From: Palsa-1400 sp036008545
GTDB taxonomy: Bacteria; Verrucomicrobiota; Verrucomicrobiia; Limisphaerales; Palsa-1400
NCBI GenBank assembly: GCA_036008545.1
Contig: DASYNM010000175.1
Location: forward strand, 1 to 8,305
Direction of reading: 5' to 3'
DNA: 8,305 bases
The position numbers and the translations under genes were made by a program. The notes under the pieces were generated by a model. That model ran no database searches. It was not told the origin of the DNA and saw only the letters and a list, made by a program, of their open reading frames with translations. Numbering within the stretch: the stretch's first letter is position 1; every line of letters starts with the position of its first letter. Shown here in pieces: positions 1 through 7,195 of this stretch.

Positions 1-1790
1 GTGACTTCGGCGGGATTGAAGATGCCCTGCCGACGGAGGCGCGACTCGGAGAGGAGATCGAGCAGAAGCTCACTCAAATCGTTTCGAAACCATTTCGCCA
101 CTGGTATGCCGAAACCTTTCTTGCCCCGCCCAAGAATTTCAGGCGGCAACTTGCCCTGCATCGCCTTCTTTAAAATGTATTTGCCAGTCAGGCCTTTGAG
201 CTTGAGGTGAAAGGGAATGGCATTGGCAAATTCAACGAAGGTGTAGTCCAGGAAGGGCGCGCGCGCCTCCAGTGAACAAGCCATGCTGGCGCGGTCCACC
301 TTGGTGAGAATGCAGTCCTGCAGATAGAATTTACAGTAGAGATAAATCAAGCGCTCCATGCTGTTGATGGACGCGCAATTCTTTTCAGCCTCCACGACGT
401 CCTCGTATTCGTCGATTTCGGTCGCAGGTCCTTGGAGAAGGGCTTGCTGCTCGGCGGGGGTGAACGCGCCCATCCAGAATTGATCGCGAATTTCAGGGCG
501 GAGGCCCATGCCGCGCAGGAATCGCTTCACCTTGAAGTCAAAACTAAAATTGTCGCTCGAGACCGGCAGACATTCGGCCAGGGGACGGATTACGCGCTCG
601 TGGAGGACGCGCGGAATTTTGTAGAACGCGGCCACGCGATGCGCCTGAAAGGTCGGGTAGCCGGCGAAAAGTTCGTCGCCGCCATCCCCGCCCAGGGCGA
701 CGGTGACATGTTGTCGTGTGAACTTTGAAAGCAGATAGGTGGGTATGATCGAAGCATCAGCCAGCGGCTCGTCCAGAAAGGCGGCCACCTCCGGCAGCAT
801 GTCGAGCAAGGTCTTGCTCTGCAATATCTGCTCGCGGTGATCAGTCCCAAAGAAGCCGGCGACGCGGCGCGCGTGCGCGGACTCATCAAACGATTTCTCC
901 TCGAAGCCGATGGCGAAAGTCTTGATGCGGTCGGGCGGCATGAGTTCCGCCATCATGGCCACGACCGAACTGGAATCAATGCCACCACTCAAAAAAACCC
1001 CGAGCGGCACGTCGCTGATGAGCCGCCGCCGCACAGCTTCCTTAAGACGCTCCCGCAGCTCCTCGGCAATTTCATTTTCGGATCGGTTGTCCGCGCCGGT
1101 AGAAAACTTGATGTCCCAGTAACGACTGAGGCGCGTCTGTCCCTTTTGCCATGTCAACCAATGTCCGGCCGGCAGCTTGTGAATGCTTTTGAAAATGCAG
1201 TGCGGCGAAGGGACATATTCGTAGGCGAGATACTTGCTCAAGTTGCGGGGGTCCAATTCACGCGGGCAATCGGGATGCGCGAGCAGCGCTTTAACCTCGG
1301 AGCCAAAAATCAATTGCGTGGGCGTGTTGCGATAGTAGAGAGGCTTTTTGCCCATGCGGTCACGTGCGAGAAAAAGCGTTTGCTTGCGGGCATCCCACAT
1401 GGCCAGGGCGAACATGCCGTTGACCTTGGTCACGCATTCGGGGCCAAGCTCTTCATACAGATGCAGCAACACCTCGACATCGCAATGCGTGCGGAAGATG
1501 TGGCCCTTGGCCTCCAGTTCGACGCGCAAGTCGGCGTGGTTATAGATTTCGCCATTGCAAACGATCCAGATGGCGCCGTCCTCGTTGGACATCGGTTGCC
1601 GTCCGCCCGCCAAATCGATGATTGACAGGCGTCGAAACCCGAAGCCGATGGCGGCGCCCCCGGCGGGAGGGTCTGGGATATGATAGCTCTCGTCGTCAGG
1701 CCCGCGAAGCCGGAGGGTGTTGGTCATGCGCTGGAGAACCTCAGGGCGCACTGGTCCGCTGAGATCGGCAATACCGGTTATGCCGCACAT
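1..1790 (-). CDS. asnB: Asparagine synthase (glutamine-hydrolysing), AsnB-type amidotransferase, 3' end beyond the window
   Basis: The 596 visible residues form a two-domain class II glutamine amidotransferase. The N-terminal domain (about 2-190) releases ammonia from glutamine; the synthetase domain (about 240 onward) adenylates a carboxylate and transfers the ammonia to it. Visible motifs are Cys2 in MCGI (the nucleophile, which fixes the start), RGPDDE at 29-34, RRLSIIDL at 53-60, CNGEIYN at 78-84, RDRMGKKPLYY at 143-153, the ATP pyrophosphatase loop SGGIDSS at 268-274, DEPLADAS at 340-347 and GGDGGDELF at 367-375, then DRASMACSLEARAPFLD and KKGFGIPVAKWF. AsnB relatives are usually about 600-660 residues, so little is missing. 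The start lies 2 bp after the GT2 stop, so it is the third gene of the operon. The family is certain. Whether the product is free asparagine or an amidated sugar or glycan precursor is open: such paralogues are common in polysaccharide clusters. Confidence 0.95.
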   Translation of the reverse strand, partial: MCGITGIADLSGPVRPEVLQRMTNTLRLRGPDDESYHIPDPPAGGAAIGFGFRRLSIIDLAGGRQPMSNEDGAIWIVCNGEIYNHADLRVELEAKGHIFRTHCDVEVLLHLYEELGPECVTKVNGMFALAMWDARKQTLFLARDRMGKKPLYYRNTPTQLIFGSEVKALLAHPDCPRELDPRNLSKYLAYEYVPSPHCIFKSIHKLPAGHWLTWQKGQTRLSRYWDIKFSTGADNRSENEIAEELRERLKEAVRRRLISDVPLGVFLSGGIDSSSVVAMMAELMPPDRIKTFAIGFEEKSFDESAHARRVAGFFGTDHREQILQSKTLLDMLPEVAAFLDEPLADASIIPTYLLSKFTRQHVTVALGGDGGDELFAGYPTFQAHRVAAFYKIPRVLHERVIRPLAECLPVSSDNFSFDFKVKRFLRGMGLRPEIRDQFWMGAFTPAEQQALLQGPATEIDEYEDVVEAEKNCASINSMERLIYLYCKFYLQDCILTKVDRASMACSLEARAPFLDYTFVEFANAIPFHLKLKGLTGKYILKKAMQGKLPPEILGRGKKGFGIPVAKWFRNDLSELLLDLLSESRLRRQGIFNPAEV

Positions 1791-1792
1791 GG

Positions 1793-2818
1793 CTAGAAAT
1801 TCTTCAGATCCCGAATGTGGTAAGTCGGCTTGCCCTGCGATTCGTGGTAAGTGCGGACGATCAACTCGGCAAACAATCCCATGAAGATACTATTCACGCC
1901 CAAGGTACCAAGGAAAACGGCGATCAAAATAAACGGATTATTGTGGACATAAGTATGGTAGAAATAGCGCTCCCAAAGCGTTTCTACTCCGGCGAGCGTG
2001 CCCAGCGTGAACAGTGTCAGGCCAAGGCCGCCAAACATGTAAAGCGGCTTGGTGGAAAAATCCGCCAGAAATTTCACCGTGATCAAGTCCAGCAATACTT
2101 TGAAGATACGCTTGAATCCGTACTTGCTCCGACCGAATTCGCGCGGATGATGGGTGACGGGCACCTCGCAAATCCTGGCCCCCATCAAATTCGCCAGCGC
2201 GGGAATAAACCGGTGCATCTCGCCGTACAATCGCGTGCCGCGCAAAATCTCGGCGCGATAGGCCTTGAGCGAGCAGCCGGCGTCGTGAAGCTTGACGCCG
2301 GTCATGCGGCCGATCAGCCAATTGGCCATACGCGAAGTGATGATGCGGAGGACTTCCTTATCCTGGCGGTCTTTGCGCCAGCCACTGGCGACGTCGTAGC
2401 CCTCGTCCAACTTTTGCAAGAGCAGCGGGATATCCACCGGATCATTTTGCAAGTCGGCGTCGATGGGGATGATAATCTGGCCGCAGGCGTGGTCAAATCC
2501 CGCTGACATGGCGGCGGTTTGCCCAAAATTGCGCCGCAGATTGATTACCTTCACCTTCGGATCGGCTTCCGCAAGGCGGCAAAGAACAGCGTAAGAGCCG
2601 TCCGAGCTGCCGTCGTTGACAAATATAATTTCAAATGATTTGCCCAACTGGGAGAGCACGGCGATCAACTTCTGGTAAAGTGGAACAAGGCTCTCTTCTT
2701 CATTCAGCAACGGCACGATGATGGACAGGTCCAGGGAACCTGCGGCGACGACGACCGCCGGCGCCGCAGGGGAGCCGCCACCGTTGGATCGCATGATTCT
2801 GGCGCTGGGCAGGTTCAT
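1793..2818 (-). CDS. GT2 family polyprenyl-phosphate glycosyltransferase (DPM1/GtrB/ArnC-like)
   Basis: A 341-residue inner-membrane glycosyltransferase, probably transferring a sugar from a nucleotide donor to undecaprenyl phosphate on the cytoplasmic face. The GT-A fold shows SIIVPLLNEEE at 32-42, FVNDGSSDGS at 66-75, the metal-binding DAD with following LQNDP at 120-127, and DAGCSLKAYR at 179-188. Two hydrophobic helices follow, at about 258-278 and 295-322, the arrangement seen in GtrB/YfdH and ArnC-type enzymes. The chosen ATG overlaps the stop of the upstream GT87 gene in an ATGA junction, implying translational coupling. The frame stays open to about 3001, but that extension would lie wholly inside the GT87 gene and has no family resemblance. 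An internal ATG nine codons-in (residue 9) is an alternative start. The sugar (glucose, mannose, aminoarabinose or other) cannot be read from the sequence. Confidence 0.93.
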   Translation of the reverse strand: MNLPSARIMRSNGGGSPAAPAVVVAAGSLDLSIIVPLLNEEESLVPLYQKLIAVLSQLGKSFEIIFVNDGSSDGSYAVLCRLAEADPKVKVINLRRNFGQTAAMSAGFDHACGQIIIPIDADLQNDPVDIPLLLQKLDEGYDVASGWRKDRQDKEVLRIITSRMANWLIGRMTGVKLHDAGCSLKAYRAEILRGTRLYGEMHRFIPALANLMGARICEVPVTHHPREFGRSKYGFKRIFKVLLDLITVKFLADFSTKPLYMFGGLGLTLFTLGTLAGVETLWERYFYHTYVHNNPFILIAVFLGTLGVNSIFMGLFAELIVRTYHESQGKPTYHIRDLKNF

Positions 2819-4059
2819 GACTGGTTCGCGGGTTGCAGGCAGAGTTTCTCGACATCGGCCCGCGAGATGAAGTGGATGAGCGCAGCCACAAAGAGGATGG
2901 TCATCAACGGATGCCAAAACAGCGCAAAATAATTGCCAAATAATGGCCGCATGATATTGGGCAGCAAACCCATGCACAGCGCCATCACCGCGATGCACCA
3001 CCCCAAGCGCCGCCCGCCCAATTCATCGCTGCACAAAAACCACGCGCCCCAAACGCCGAGGGCCGGCGCGAGAATGACGTAGCTGTTGGCCTCGGTCATC
3101 GGGTTGAACAACATCAAGTAAGCCGTCGCCAATGCATACAACCAGAGGCAGCGCAAGGCCGGGCTTAAGCGTTGGGCGCCCCAGAGCCAGGCCATCGCCG
3201 TGACGCCACCCGCCAGGACCCGGACGATCGTTGAAGGGCCGGCTGACAACGGCGCCCCGAACGTGCGCAGAATGCCGTTGAGGTCGGCGAAGCGATGTTC
3301 GCTCACCGCGGCGCAATCGCGCAGATTGTGCCAGGCATCCCGGTATTGCGCCAAAACATAATCCGGGCTGCCGAAGAAAAATGGAAAAATGGCCAGCCCA
3401 AGCAGCGCCACCGGCAACCGTCGAGTGATCGGGGCATAATATATCGAGGCGAGCAAGAGCAGGACAAAGCCCAGGGGTTTAAGGGCCGTCGCCAACACCA
3501 TCCATCCCACCGCCAGCCACCATCGCTTCTGCAGTGTCGCCACGACAGCCAGAAGCGTGACGCCTCCGAAAATCGCGTTCGCATTGCCATTGCGCAAGGC
3601 GCCCATGCAGAGCGGCATGGCCAAAATGCTCGCCCACAAAAACGGACGTTCTGATTCCATGCCGAAAAGTTCTCGCGTCAGCAGCCAGAGACCGCCCGCA
3701 AGAGTTACCGCCGCGCAAAACCGCCAGACGATCTCGCTCACCGTGAGCGGCAGAAAATGAAAGGGGCTGTAGAGCACGGCAAAGTGTGGCAGATAATTCA
3801 TGCCGGAAGGGCCGACATAAAGGCTGCGCCCCGCCCACCAATTTTCCGCCGCCAAATGATAACTGCCCATGGTCACGGTATGCCTCAACGGGTTATGGAT
3901 TACGAGAACGGCAATGACCAACATCGGAACAGTCCATAGCAATACCGCCACGATGAAGGCGAGGCGCCGGTTCCGCGGCCATAACGCCTGGCTCCGCCTT
4001 GTGAGGGCGGCAGGAGAGTCAACGTTTGCCTTAGATAGGTTTTCCAATGAATTGGTCAT
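2815..4059 (-). CDS. GT87-like (DUF2029) polytopic membrane glycosyltransferase
   Basis: A 414-residue hydrophobic protein with about nine or ten predicted membrane spans, the first at about 33-54 after a charged cytoplasmic N-terminus. It resembles the GT87/DUF2029 family (for example the mycobacterial mannosyltransferase PimE), which are GT-C-fold enzymes using polyprenyl-phosphate sugars outside the cytoplasmic membrane. Supporting features are the loop after span 1 with NYLPHFAVLYSPFHFLPL (88-105), the asparagine-rich RNGNANAIFGG (156-166), the WWLAVGWMVLATALKPLG block (180-197) typical of the family, and a late NPMTEANSYVIL segment (319-330). It is first in the operon, followed with a 4-bp overlap by a GT2 enzyme that could make its lipid-linked donor. 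No Shine-Dalgarno is evident. Family assignment is fairly secure from pattern; sugar and acceptor are unknown. Another GT-C-fold family is the main alternative. Confidence 0.82.
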   Translation of the reverse strand: MTNSLENLSKANVDSPAALTRRSQALWPRNRRLAFIVAVLLWTVPMLVIAVLVIHNPLRHTVTMGSYHLAAENWWAGRSLYVGPSGMNYLPHFAVLYSPFHFLPLTVSEIVWRFCAAVTLAGGLWLLTRELFGMESERPFLWASILAMPLCMGALRNGNANAIFGGVTLLAVVATLQKRWWLAVGWMVLATALKPLGFVLLLLASIYYAPITRRLPVALLGLAIFPFFFGSPDYVLAQYRDAWHNLRDCAAVSEHRFADLNGILRTFGAPLSAGPSTIVRVLAGGVTAMAWLWGAQRLSPALRCLWLYALATAYLMLFNPMTEANSYVILAPALGVWGAWFLCSDELGGRRLGWCIAVMALCMGLLPNIMRPLFGNYFALFWHPLMTILFVAALIHFISRADVEKLCLQPANQS

Positions 4060-4145
4060 CGGTTAGGCGGCATCAGATTTCAACTCTCTTGCAAATGTCC
4101 GTGATCGAGATGGTACAATTCTCGAAGTTCTCGCGCCATGCCCTG

Positions 4146-4174
4146 AGCTTGCCGCGTCCCGCCCGCCCCGTCAA
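4146..4174 (-). promoter_or_regulatory. Possible sigma70-type promoter for the glycosyltransferase operon
   Basis: Reading leftward, TTGACG (4174-4169) is followed after 17 bp by CAAGCT (4151-4146). The -35 is good; the -10 keeps only the A at position 2 and the T at position 6 of TATAAT. Transcription would begin near 4139, giving a leader of about 80 bases before the GT87 start. The layout (TTGAC, 17-bp spacer) matches the better candidate before serA. The GC-rich spacer makes this tentative. Confidence 0.35.
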
Positions 4175-4261
4175 CCAACAATCCCCGCAAGAACTGCTAC
4201 AATTTTCATCCAGGACCTCCACGCCACCGATGCCCTGCACCGCGTGGCGCGAGCTGACCAT

Positions 4262-4293
4262 TGGCAGCGCGCTGGGAACGCGCCTACATGCCA
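4262..4293 (-). terminator. Imperfect hairpin after the parvulin stop codon, possible 3'-end structure
   Basis: On the minus strand, four bases past the stop, TGGCA pairs with TGCCA and an inner GCGCG pairs with CGCGC around a TTCCCAG loop, with a five-base bulge (TGTAG) on the left arm. There is no U-tract, so it is not a canonical intrinsic terminator. It could be a Rho-associated 3' structure or chance in GC-rich DNA. Confidence 0.22.
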
Positions 4294-4296
4294 GAA

Positions 4297-5358
4297 TTAC
4301 TTCGGCGCAGGCGCAGGGGTGCTGCCGCTCGGCGCCGCCATGCTTTGGTCCAGAATTTTCACGTCGGCGGCGGCCTTGATCTTGTCGAAGTAGGCCGGCA
4401 AACCCTTTTCCGCCGCCTGCTCCGTCAAGCCTTCGCGGATGGCCGGTTCGGCCCTGGCAAAATCCTCAGTGTAGGCGGGCAGCTTTTCCAGCAGCTTGAT
4501 GATGTGGTAGCCGAATCGCGTTTCCACCGGGTCGCTGATCTGGTTGGTCTTCATGGAAAAGGAGGCGCCTTCAAATTCGGGCACCATTTGGCCTTTGGAA
4601 AAGGTGTATTCGCCGCCTTTGCTCTTGGAGCCGGGATCGTCCGAATACTGTTTGACCAAGGCGGCGAAATCCTCTCCTTTTTCCGCCCGCGCTTTCAATT
4701 CATTGGCCAGCTTGAGCTTTTCCTTTTTCTTTTCCGGCGGCACAGGTTGTTGGGTCACGGGGTCCAGAGTCGAGATCAGGATGTGCGCCACATGCACGCG
4801 CTCGGGCATCTTCCATTTGTCCGGATTGTCCTCATAATACTTCTTGACTTCAGCGTCCGTAATAACGATGCCGTTGGTCGCCTCGCGCACCAGAACGCTC
4901 TGGATCAATTGTCGCTCCACGGCCTGGTCGCGCACTTGCGCCAGCGTCATTCCCTTGGCTTTAATTTGCTCGTCAAAAGCTTCCGGGCTGGGTGCGTTGC
5001 TGCGTGCCTGGGCGAGCTCGTCGTCCACCATCTTGGCGACCTTGGTCTTGTCGTCCTCCGTCGCCTTTTGCAACAGGATTTTGCTGACGATTAAGTGATC
5101 CAGCAATTTGGTGCGAACCAACGGCCGATCCTGCTCAGCAATGGCGCGGCCGCCGGCGACTACCGAGGCATTGTAATCGATAAAAGCGTCATCGACCTGG
5201 CTGCGCTTGATTTCAAAAGTTTTGCCGGTGGCCACGACCGGATCGCCCGCGGCCGAGGCTGATTTGTCTGCCGGATCAGCATGGACGGCGGCCGGAAGCT
5301 GGAGCAAGGCGCAGGTCAGGATGGCCGGCCACGCCGGTGATTTGAGCGATGGGATCAT
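4297..5358 (-). CDS. Secreted parvulin-type peptidyl-prolyl cis-trans isomerase (SurA/PrsA-like chaperone)
   Basis: A 353-residue exported folding factor, expected to isomerise prolyl bonds and chaperone secreted or outer-membrane proteins in the periplasm. Residues 1-27 look like a signal peptide: Lys6, a hydrophobic core, and VHA before the likely cleavage site. Residues about 45-180 form a helical SurA-N-like chaperone domain. The parvulin domain (about 186-292) shows VHVAHILI (188-195), QYSDDPGSKSKGGEY (237-251), MVPEFEGASFSM (258-269) and FGYHIIKL (282-289), the usual rotamase order. Only one rotamase domain is present, unlike two-domain E. coli SurA. The tail is Pro/Ala rich and ends APAPK. 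The start follows the serA stop by 30 bp in the same frame, so no earlier start is possible and co-transcription is likely. No lipobox is seen, so a soluble periplasmic protein is favoured over a PrsA lipoprotein. Confidence 0.93.
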   Translation of the reverse strand: MIPSLKSPAWPAILTCALLQLPAAVHADPADKSASAAGDPVVATGKTFEIKRSQVDDAFIDYNASVVAGGRAIAEQDRPLVRTKLLDHLIVSKILLQKATEDDKTKVAKMVDDELAQARSNAPSPEAFDEQIKAKGMTLAQVRDQAVERQLIQSVLVREATNGIVITDAEVKKYYEDNPDKWKMPERVHVAHILISTLDPVTQQPVPPEKKKEKLKLANELKARAEKGEDFAALVKQYSDDPGSKSKGGEYTFSKGQMVPEFEGASFSMKTNQISDPVETRFGYHIIKLLEKLPAYTEDFARAEPAIREGLTEQAAEKGLPAYFDKIKAAADVKILDQSMAAPSGSTPAPAPK

Positions 5359-5388
5359 GAGTATTATATGGATTGTTTCAGGACTGGC

Positions 5389-6981
5389 TTAAAGTTTAAC
5401 CACTCGTGCATGGCTGATGTCGGGGTCTTTATGGATTTCATCCAAAAGGGCCGGCGGGGGCACGCTGTCCAGATTCAAAACCGTCAGCGCCCGGCCTCCG
5501 GCTTTGTCCCGGCCCAGACTCATGCTGGCGATATTGACGTTGTGCTGCCCCATCAAAGTTCCGATGTAACCGACTATGCCCGGGCGGTCCTTGTTATTCA
5601 TTAAAAATAACACCCCCTCAGGCACAATTTCGACAGGCTGGCCGTTGAGCCGGACGATGCGCGGCTGGTTCCGTGCGCCGAAAACGCTGCCACCGACCGA
5701 GATTCTTTCCGCGCCCGCGTGAACGGCCACATGCAGCCATTCGTTAAAATCCGTTTCTTCGCTCGATTTGATTTCCTTGATCTCCAAGCCCAAAGCGGCG
5801 GCCAGGGCGAGGACGTTGACCTGGTTGACCTCCTTGCCACCGGCCATTTCGAGAAATCCTTTGAGGACCGAGCGCGTGATGGGGTCGGTGGGCCATAGCT
5901 GGGCTTTGCCACCGTACGTGACTTCAATGCGATCGTTGCGTTTGGGCGCCAATTGTGCCGCCAGACGGCCTAACTTTTCGCCCAGGTAAAGGAAGGGTTT
6001 AACCACTGCAAACGTCTGCGCATCCAAATTGGGAAGGTTGACCGCGTTGCGTACCGCCCCGCTCAAAAGATAGTCGGTGATCGCCTCGGCCACCTCGATG
6101 CCAACGTTTTCCTGCGCCTCTTCCGTGCTGGCGCCCAGGTGCGGCGTCATCACCACTTGCGGCAGAGAGCGCAAGGGAAAATCGGCGGGCGGCGGCTCGG
6201 TTTCATAAACGTCCAACCCGGCGCCGCCAATTTGGCCGCTCTGGATGGCGGCGTGCAGGTCGGCCTCGTTGATAATGCCGCCACGGGCGCAATTGAGAAT
6301 GCGCGCTCCGCGTTTCATTTTGGCGAAGGCAGCGGCATTGACCATCCCTTTGGTTTCCTCGGTCATCGGCATGTGGACGGTGATGAAATCGGAGGCCGCA
6401 TAAACGTCATCGACGTGCTCTTTCAAATCCACCTGCAACGCCTTGGCGCGGGCGAGGGAGAGATAGGGGTCGTAGGCGACCACTTTCATGCCGAAAGCCA
6501 GCGCGCGCTTGGCCACCTCGCCGCCGATGCGGCCCATGCCCAGAATACCCAGCGTCTTGTTCAGCAACTCGGTGCCTTGGAATTCTTTCCGGCTCCATTT
6601 CCCTTCCTTCATCGACATGTGGGCTTGCGGAATCTTGCGCGCGAGCGCCATCAACATGGAAAAAGTCAATTCCGCCGTGGAAATGGTATTGCCGCCCGGG
6701 GTGTTCATCACAACGATGCCTCGCTGCGTGGCAGCATCGACATCGACATTATCAACGCCGACACCGGCCCGGCCGACGACGCGCAGTTGCGGGGCGGCCT
6801 CGATGACGTTGCGGGTGATTTTGGTTTCGGAGCGGACGACCATAGCGTGGACATCCTTCACCAGAAGTAGCAAGGCGGCTTCGTCCGTCTTCTGTTTCAG
6901 AACAGTGACTTTGAATTCGGGCCGCTGCTGGAGCAGCGCGATGCCCTTGGGCGAAATCGGATCACAAACCAAAACATTCAT
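5389..6981 (-). CDS. serA: D-3-phosphoglycerate dehydrogenase, long form with ACT domain
   Basis: A 530-residue cytoplasmic enzyme that oxidises 3-phosphoglycerate to 3-phosphohydroxypyruvate with NAD+, the first step of serine synthesis. Domains: substrate-binding part (1-98 and about 285-315), nucleotide-binding domain (about 99-284) with GMGRIG at 148-153 and Asp171 of AYDPY as the likely ribose ligand, an intervening ASB domain (about 320-450), and a C-terminal ACT domain (about 455-530) with NNKDRPGIVGYIG at 462-474. Catalytic Arg233 (CARGG), Glu262 (TEPP) and His281 (PHLG) are all present. Length and layout match the long SerA of Bacillus and Mycobacterium (about 525-530 residues), so serine feedback is plausible. 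The frame stays open to 7023, but that start would lie within the -35 element; MNVLVCD at 6981 fits the family start. The gene leads a likely operon with the parvulin gene. Confidence 0.97.
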   Translation of the reverse strand: MNVLVCDPISPKGIALLQQRPEFKVTVLKQKTDEAALLLLVKDVHAMVVRSETKITRNVIEAAPQLRVVGRAGVGVDNVDVDAATQRGIVVMNTPGGNTISTAELTFSMLMALARKIPQAHMSMKEGKWSRKEFQGTELLNKTLGILGMGRIGGEVAKRALAFGMKVVAYDPYLSLARAKALQVDLKEHVDDVYAASDFITVHMPMTEETKGMVNAAAFAKMKRGARILNCARGGIINEADLHAAIQSGQIGGAGLDVYETEPPPADFPLRSLPQVVMTPHLGASTEEAQENVGIEVAEAITDYLLSGAVRNAVNLPNLDAQTFAVVKPFLYLGEKLGRLAAQLAPKRNDRIEVTYGGKAQLWPTDPITRSVLKGFLEMAGGKEVNQVNVLALAAALGLEIKEIKSSEETDFNEWLHVAVHAGAERISVGGSVFGARNQPRIVRLNGQPVEIVPEGVLFLMNNKDRPGIVGYIGTLMGQHNVNIASMSLGRDKAGGRALTVLNLDSVPPPALLDEIHKDPDISHARVVKL

Positions 6982-6994
6982 AAAATGAACGGGC

Positions 6995-7023
6995 AGTCTA
7001 GGCCAACGAATCGGGCCGGTCAA
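6995..7023 (-). promoter_or_regulatory. Sigma70-type promoter of serA
   Basis: Leftward TTGACC (7023-7018), a 17-bp spacer, then TAGACT (7000-6995). Five of six bases match the -35 consensus and four of six the -10. Transcription would start near 6988, about 7 bases before the serA ATG at 6981, leaving no room for a Shine-Dalgarno sequence. It supports the short start over the upstream in-frame one at 7023. Confidence 0.62.
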
Positions 7024-7077
7024 TGAAATCAGTTACAAAATCGGGCCACAGATTGATTCATCGTGATCTAGTGGGCC

Positions 7078-7125
7078 AGGGACGGCCCGCCGGGCCGTCC
7101 GAGCACGCCTCGGCGAGGTGTCCCT
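7078..7125. repeat. Double-palindrome intergenic element (REP-like)
   Basis: A 48-bp GC-rich element bounded by the 6-bp inverted repeat AGGGAC (7078-7083) and GTCCCT (7120-7125). Inside are two compact hairpins. The first has perfect 9-bp arms GGACGGCCC (7080-7088) and GGGCCGTCC (7092-7100) around a 3-base GCC loop. The second has 7-bp arms ACGCCTC (7105-7111) and GAGGTGT (7115-7121) around GGC, with one G-U pair. Two hairpins with 3-base loops in an intergenic gap resemble REP/BIME-type dispersed palindromes. Only one copy is in this window, so dispersal is unproven. It does not look like a terminator: no T-tract follows on either side. Confidence 0.65.
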
Positions 7126-7166
7126 ACCTCGAAATCTAGAGGCATCCGCCCTGCTGGAGGCGAGCC

Positions 7167-7195
7167 TTGACATCATCCGTCCACCCCCATACCAT
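7167..7195 (+). promoter_or_regulatory. Candidate sigma70-type promoter for the HPCGLCK protein gene
   Basis: TTGACA (7167-7172) is a perfect -35, followed after 17 bp by TACCAT (7190-7195), four of six matches to TATAAT. Transcription would begin near 7202. The -10 overlaps the ATG at 7194, so if this promoter is real, translation starts downstream, perhaps at GTG 7203. The conflict with the best-looking ATG lowers confidence. Confidence 0.4.

Larger units (their letters stand above)
4060..4296. other. Intergenic region between the parvulin gene and the glycosyltransferase operon
   Basis: This 237-bp gap holds the candidate promoter at 4146-4174 and an imperfect hairpin just after the parvulin stop. 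No convincing gene is present. A 62-codon minus-strand frame (4261-4073) spans the candidate promoter, and a 19-codon frame (4139-4080) begins at the predicted transcription start; neither has family resemblance or a clear ribosome binding site. Confidence 0.6.

Noticed and set aside
837..1625. 262-codon plus-strand open frame
   Set aside because: Lies antisense to the AsnB-type gene, whose motifs are intact throughout. The product has no recognisable domain; GC-rich third positions create such shadows.
1817..2506. 229-codon plus-strand open frame
   Set aside because: Antisense to the GT2 gene; no family resemblance.
2819..3001. Upstream in-frame extension of the GT2 gene
   Set aside because: Would lie entirely within the GT87 gene in another frame and adds sequence unlike the family; the ATGA overlap start fits better.
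4073..4261. 62-codon minus-strand frame with several cysteines
   Set aside because: No ribosome binding site, no family resemblance, and it overlaps the candidate promoter of the glycosyltransferase operon.
4261..5094. 277-codon plus-strand open frame
   Set aside because: Antisense to the parvulin gene; composition is a mirrored shadow and no motif is visible.
5363..5368. Perfect TATAAT on the minus strand just before the parvulin start
   Set aside because: No acceptable -35 at 16-18 bp, and transcription would begin inside the start codon; co-transcription with serA is the simpler reading.
6139..6870. 243-codon plus-strand open frame rich in His and Gly
   Set aside because: Antisense to the catalytic and NAD-binding part of serA, which is fully conserved.
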